Part shown: positions 60,775 through 64,000 of the stretch, one piece after another
Numbering within the stretch: the stretch's first letter is position 1
Layout: every line of letters begins with the position of its first letter
DNA from: Stigmatella aurantiaca DW4/3-1
GTDB taxonomy: Bacteria; Myxococcota; Myxococcia; Myxococcales; Myxococcaceae
Assembly: GCF_000165485.1 (NCBI RefSeq)
Contig: NC_014623.1
Location: 7,830,893-7,894,892, forward strand
DNA length: 64,000 bases
Reading direction: 5' to 3'
Translations under genes and position numbers: made by a program
Notes under the pieces: model-generated
Told to the model about the DNA's origin: nothing
What the model saw: only the letters and a program-made list of their open reading frames with translations
Database searches by the model: none

Positions 60775-61137
60775 CTACAGTTCGGCACGGACTTTCGGGG
60801 CGGTGACCCGCAGGACGTACCGGCCCTTGCCATAGTTGCCCTCGGCCCGAAGCGCCAGGATGAGGAAATACTCCGGCGACACCATGCGGATGAGCGTCAG
60901 CACCTTCTCGCTGTTGACGCTCAGCTCCGTCACGACGCCCGTCTTGAGCACCTCGGCGGCGTTCTTGAGCTGGGTGAGCAGGTTGGCGTACTCCACCCAG
61001 GCCCCCGCCAACTCAAGCTCCGCCGCATCATCCTTTTGATAGGTCTCGACCGAGATGCCGTCGAACCCCATCACGCTGCACGCGAGGGCCCCATCGACCT
61101 GATTGACCACCGACTCCAGGTGTGCACGGAAGGACAT
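60775..61137 (-). CDS. Roadblock/LC7-domain (MglB-like) protein
   Basis: 120 aa, one complete Roadblock/LC7 fold: a first helix (FRAHLESVVNQVDGALACSV), the strand pair MGFDGISVETYQ, a second helix (WVEYANLLTQLKNAAEVL), then the GVVTELSVNSEKVLTLIRMV and YFLILALRAEGNYGKGRYVL strands and helix. In myxobacteria such proteins (MglB and others) act on small Ras-like GTPases such as MglA. No GTPase gene is in the window. Position between pilQ and sgmX suggests a link to polar pilus control. This is inference. Confidence 0.85.
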   Translation of the reverse strand: MSFRAHLESVVNQVDGALACSVMGFDGISVETYQKDDAAELELAGAWVEYANLLTQLKNAAEVLKTGVVTELSVNSEKVLTLIRMVSPEYFLILALRAEGNYGKGRYVLRVTAPKVRAEL

Positions 61138-61146
61138 GTCAGCAGG

Positions 61147-61159
61147 CTCTCAGTGAGAG
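61147..61159. promoter_or_regulatory. Dyad at the ribosome site of the roadblock gene
   Basis: CTCTCAGTGAGAG is a 6-bp inverted repeat with one central base, 9 nt upstream of the ATG at 61137. It contains the GAGAG that is the only Shine-Dalgarno-like stretch there, so a fold could limit translation. Confidence 0.3.
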
Positions 61160-61169
61160 GGAACAGATA

Positions 61170-61189
61170 AGCCGCCTGGCCAGGCGGCT
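61170..61189 (-). terminator. Terminator of the pilQ-lipoprotein unit
   Basis: AGCCGCCTGGCCAGGCGGCT is a perfect 20-bp palindrome that starts 4 bp after the lipoprotein stop. On the minus strand it is followed by TATCTGTTCC. Confidence 0.7.
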
Positions 61190-61193
61190 CGCG

Positions 61194-61784
61194 CTACGAA
61201 CACTGTCCAGGACCCGCGCAGGCGCCCGGCACAAGCGGATTCGAGCACTTATCTATGATCAAAATGGGATAGGTGACCTCGTTCGACTGCACCGAACTTC
61301 CTGAGGAGGTCTTCCCCTTGAACTTCACGGAAACGAACAACGTGCTCCCGGAATCGAGGCCCGCGACGTCCTCTTTCGCGGATCCGTTGATGAGATCCAG
61401 GATGAGGAAATTCTCCGAGGAACTCCCCGGAATATAGAAGGAGATCGGGATGCTCACATCGTCAAAGCTCTCCGATGAGCCATCGCTCTCCACCTTGTAA
61501 CCAAAAATGATCTCGTCCACGTAGACGTCGTTGAGCGCTCCCGTGTCGTCCTCCCGCGAGGCAAGGACCGAGGCGATGTTGAAGCTGGTGTAGAAGCTTG
61601 GGCCAACTCCCGCGGGATCGGGGGCACCGAGCTCCATGGAGCCTCGAACCAGACTCGGCCTGTCTTCAAGCCGGGCACAGTCGGGTCCTACCGGGGTCGT
61701 GCCCAGAATCATGATGCCTTCGTTCCCGTTGACGCAGGACGGGGCCCCCATCATGAGTGCCGCGATAAGCAACAAACGCTTCAT
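61194..61784 (-). CDS. Hypothetical lipoprotein downstream of pilQ
   Basis: 196 aa from the ATG at 61784 (MKRLLLIAALMMGAPSC), a lipoprotein signal with lipobox APSC; the frame is open to 61799. The mature part is beta-rich with three tandem strand blocks (FYTSFNIASVLASREDDTGA, VYVDEIIFGYKVESDGSSES, VSIPISFYIPGSSSENFLIL) and several Cys. Not recognised. Base composition is clearly lower in GC than its neighbours, so recent gain or relaxed selection is possible. It starts 30 bp after the pilQ stop, so the two are likely co-transcribed. Confidence 0.75.
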   Translation of the reverse strand: MKRLLLIAALMMGAPSCVNGNEGIMILGTTPVGPDCARLEDRPSLVRGSMELGAPDPAGVGPSFYTSFNIASVLASREDDTGALNDVYVDEIIFGYKVESDGSSESFDDVSIPISFYIPGSSSENFLILDLINGSAKEDVAGLDSGSTLFVSVKFKGKTSSGSSVQSNEVTYPILIIDKCSNPLVPGACAGPGQCS

Positions 61785-61814
61785 CGAAGTGAACTCCATA
61801 AAGACAGTTCCCGG

Positions 61815-64000
61815 TTACAGCGACTGAGCAATGGTCTGCCGGTTGAGGATCCGGGGCGTGATGAAGATCAGCAGTTCCTGCCGGTCATCGCGCTCCGTGG
61901 TCTGGCGGAAGAAGAAGCCCAGGACCGGGATTTTCGAGAAGAAGGGAATCGACGCGTGGTTGGTGCTGCCCCGGCGCACGTAGATGCCGCCGATGACCGT
62001 GGTGTCGCCGTCCTTGACGAGCACCTGCGTGTTCGCCTCCTTGCGCTGGATGGCCGGCTGGCCGTTGGCACCCGTGTTCGCCGCATCCGGCTGGTTGTTC
62101 TGCGCGATGATGTTCATCAGGATGCTTCCGTCCTGGGTGATGTGCGGGGTCACCTCCAGCGACAGACGCGCTTCGATGAAGGTCGTGTTCGCGCCGTTGG
62201 CGGACGTCTGGCTGAACGGGATGGACACACCCTGGCTGATGCGCGCCGTGTTGTTGTCGAGCGTCGTCACCTTGGGCGCGGAGATGGTCTTCACATAACC
62301 ATCGTTCTCCGCGGCGGACAGACGCAGGTTCAGTCCCAGCGCTCCCCCGGCCGAGCCGAAGGTGAAGCCGAGCGCGCCACCTTGTCCCAGCGTCGTCGGC
62401 GCCGGCAGGTTGACGGCGAAGCCCGGGTCTCCAGAGAAGCCCGCCGGGGTACCACCCCCCGCCGAGCCGAAGCCTCCGATGGTGTTGGGGAAGATGAGGC
62501 CCGTGGCGTTGCCCGTGGCCGCATTCGCCTGTCCCCGGCCACCCCACTGCACACCGATGGACCGGGAGAACGCCGTCGTGGCCTCCACGATGCGGCTCTC
62601 GATCAGCACCTGCGGGGTCTGCGTGTCCAGGTTGCGCACGAGCGCGCGCGCCTTCTCGATGTTGGCGCGCACGTCCTTCACGATGAGCACGTTGGTGCGG
62701 ACATCCACCGTCACCGAGCCCCGGTCCGACAGGATGTCCTTCACGCGCGCCTGCATGTCGTTGGCGACCGCGTAGTTCACCGGGATGAGGTTGACGAGCA
62801 GATCCTCCTGCTGCTGCATCGACTTCTTGCGCTCCTGAGCCAACCGCGCCTCCTCCTCCAGCGTCTTCAGGGGCGCGATGCGGACGATGTTGCCGACCTC
62901 TTCCTTGCCCAAACTTTTGGTGCGCAGGATGAGGTCCAGCGCCTGATCCCAGGGCACGTTGCGCAGACGGATCGTCACCTTCCCGTTCACATCGTCGGCG
63001 ACGACGATGTTCTTCTTGGAGATCTCCGCGATGACCCGCAGCAGGTTCTGGATTTCGATGTCCTTGAACTCGAAGGAGACCCGCTTGCCACGGTAGCGGG
63101 CCTGCTGGGGCGCGCCCTCGGCGGCATAGGCCGGGGCCTCGGCGGAGAAGCCGGCGGTGCGCTGGGAGACGGCCACCTGCTCCGTCTTCACCCCCTGCAC
63201 CGTCAAATTCCAGCTCAGCGAGCCCGAGCCCTGGGTCACCGACTCATCGATGGCCCCATCCGCGGCCACCACCACGCGCACGCGGTGTCCCTCGCCGGGA
63301 ACCGAGAAGGCACTGATCATCTTCACCGGCGTCTCCAGCGCGCTGGTGTCCAGGCTGCGCTCCAGCCGGCGCGGAAGCTTCGCGTTCTCCAGCGTCAGCA
63401 CCGCGCTGCGGGGATCCGGCCGGTCCACCTTCCACGTCACGGCGCTGGACAGCTTGAGCTGCACGCGGCCACCGCTGTCGCTCTCATCGAAGGAGAGCTC
63501 CTTGACCTCGGCCACCGCGGGCTGCGCCGCATTGGCCGCCACGGGCGCCGGACGCAGGGGCGCGCGCTCGGCCAGCATCTCCTGGGGCTCTTCGGCGGAA
63601 GCAGGGGCGGCGGGGGCCGGCTTGCGCGCAACCGCGGCGCCCAGCACCACTTCCAGACCCCGCGTGGCCCGGTCGACACGGTAGGCGGGCATGCCCTTGC
63701 GCGCATCCAGCACCAGGCGGACCTTCTCCGCGTGCGCGGCCACGCGCACACCCTTGAGCGGTCCACCCTTCACGCGCGGCGCGTGGGCATCCAGCCCGAC
63801 CCCGTACACATCCACCGCCAGCCGCGGCGGGTCCGCCAGCTCAAGCACCTCGTAGCGGGAGACCTCCCCGTCGGTGCGCACGGTCAGAATGTCCCGCGCG
63901 AAGGAGAGGCCCGTGATGGACCGGGCCGGATGGGCAACCTCGCGCTCATCCACCTCGGCGGCCACCACGTTCTCGGCGAGTGCCGGAGCCTGGGGCTTGA
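61815..64000 (-). CDS. pilQ: Type IV pilus secretin PilQ (5' end outside window)
   Basis: Outer-membrane secretin through which type IV pili pass. At least 728 residues are inside the window and the frame is open at the edge, so the signal peptide and start lie beyond. In order: AMIN-type beta domains (VSRYEVLELADPPRLAVDVYG; QLKLSSAVTWKVDRPDPRSA), the STN/N0 domain (VSFEFKDIEIQNLLRVIAEI), an N1 domain (LIPVNYAVANDMQARVKDIL), and the secretin core with LIESRIVEA, SLEVTPHITQDGSILMNIIA, VLVKDGDTTVIGGIY and FLGFFFRQ-like IPVLGFFFRQTTE, ending LLIFITPRIL. Two AMIN-like blocks fit peptidoglycan binding. Synteny with M. xanthus pilQ. Confidence 0.97.
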   Translation of the reverse strand, partial: KPQAPALAENVVAAEVDEREVAHPARSITGLSFARDILTVRTDGEVSRYEVLELADPPRLAVDVYGVGLDAHAPRVKGGPLKGVRVAAHAEKVRLVLDARKGMPAYRVDRATRGLEVVLGAAVARKPAPAAPASAEEPQEMLAERAPLRPAPVAANAAQPAVAEVKELSFDESDSGGRVQLKLSSAVTWKVDRPDPRSAVLTLENAKLPRRLERSLDTSALETPVKMISAFSVPGEGHRVRVVVAADGAIDESVTQGSGSLSWNLTVQGVKTEQVAVSQRTAGFSAEAPAYAAEGAPQQARYRGKRVSFEFKDIEIQNLLRVIAEISKKNIVVADDVNGKVTIRLRNVPWDQALDLILRTKSLGKEEVGNIVRIAPLKTLEEEARLAQERKKSMQQQEDLLVNLIPVNYAVANDMQARVKDILSDRGSVTVDVRTNVLIVKDVRANIEKARALVRNLDTQTPQVLIESRIVEATTAFSRSIGVQWGGRGQANAATGNATGLIFPNTIGGFGSAGGGTPAGFSGDPGFAVNLPAPTTLGQGGALGFTFGSAGGALGLNLRLSAAENDGYVKTISAPKVTTLDNNTARISQGVSIPFSQTSANGANTTFIEARLSLEVTPHITQDGSILMNIIAQNNQPDAANTGANGQPAIQRKEANTQVLVKDGDTTVIGGIYVRRGSTNHASIPFFSKIPVLGFFFRQTTERDDRQELLIFITPRILNRQTIAQSL

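Overview
The window reads as chromosomal DNA of a myxobacterium (Myxococcota), most likely a Cystobacterineae such as the Stigmatella/Cystobacter/Archangium group. The reasons are very high GC with strong third-position bias, many small lipoproteins, PEGA-domain proteins, a CarF-type desaturase, a secreted protease with a MYXO-CTERM-like tail, and a pilQ / roadblock / efp / accB / accC / TPR-protein order that matches, from memory, the sgmX-pilQ neighbourhood of Myxococcus xanthus. I see no rRNA, tRNA, transposase, prophage or CRISPR array. It is ordinary core chromosome with several informative accessory genes. The first gene (ftsY) and the last (pilQ) are cut by the window edges.

Layout. 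1-4.4 kb: ftsY 3' end, an M1 metallopeptidase, a lipoprotein, and a GspE-N/pseudo-receiver protein. 4.5-12.4 kb: a lipoprotein phospholipase C behind a tandem palindromic operator, a TetR regulator, an FkbM-like methyltransferase, an SDR, a MaoC-like hydratase, two GNAT acetyltransferases and an OpgC-like membrane acyltransferase. 12.4-20 kb: secreted/PEGA proteins, a CSLA-like glycosyltransferase, ddl, and a PEGA protein with a long charged single-helix tail. 20-25 kb: ctpA, an alpha/beta hydrolase and the cell-division set ftsE-ftsX-envC, with envC frameshifted in its LytM domain. 25.1-27.2 kb: a photoactive-yellow-protein homologue, an unknown conserved gene and divergent carF. 27.3-36.4 kb: murI, a three-repeat lipoprotein, tolQRAB without pal but coupled to an aminotransferase, a Ppx/GppA phosphatase and a Spinster-like MFS transporter. 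36.5-42.3 kb: a 1918-residue subtilase. 42.6-46.8 kb: an octaheme cytochrome c with a small membrane partner, an acyltransferase and a lipoprotein. 46.8-57.9 kb: a seven-POTRA TamA-like Omp85 protein, TamB, an ExeA-type ATPase and the TPR protein SgmX. 58-64 kb: accC, accB, efp, a roadblock protein, a lipoprotein and pilQ.

Functionally the window is dominated by the cell envelope: peptidoglycan precursors (murI, ddl), septal hydrolase control (ftsEX-envC), outer-membrane integrity (tol, tamAB), fatty-acid supply (accBC), and type IV pilus motility (pilQ, sgmX). The most unusual part is the 2-kb light-linked segment. The PYP homologue keeps the chromophore cysteine and the Tyr/Glu hydrogen-bond partners, and sits about 0.9 kb from carF, whose M. 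xanthus orthologue makes the plasmalogens needed for blue-light carotenoid signalling. Other points for a second look are the two 20-bp palindromes at 21-bp spacing, the envC frameshift, and the rearranged order of lectin half-motifs in the phospholipase.
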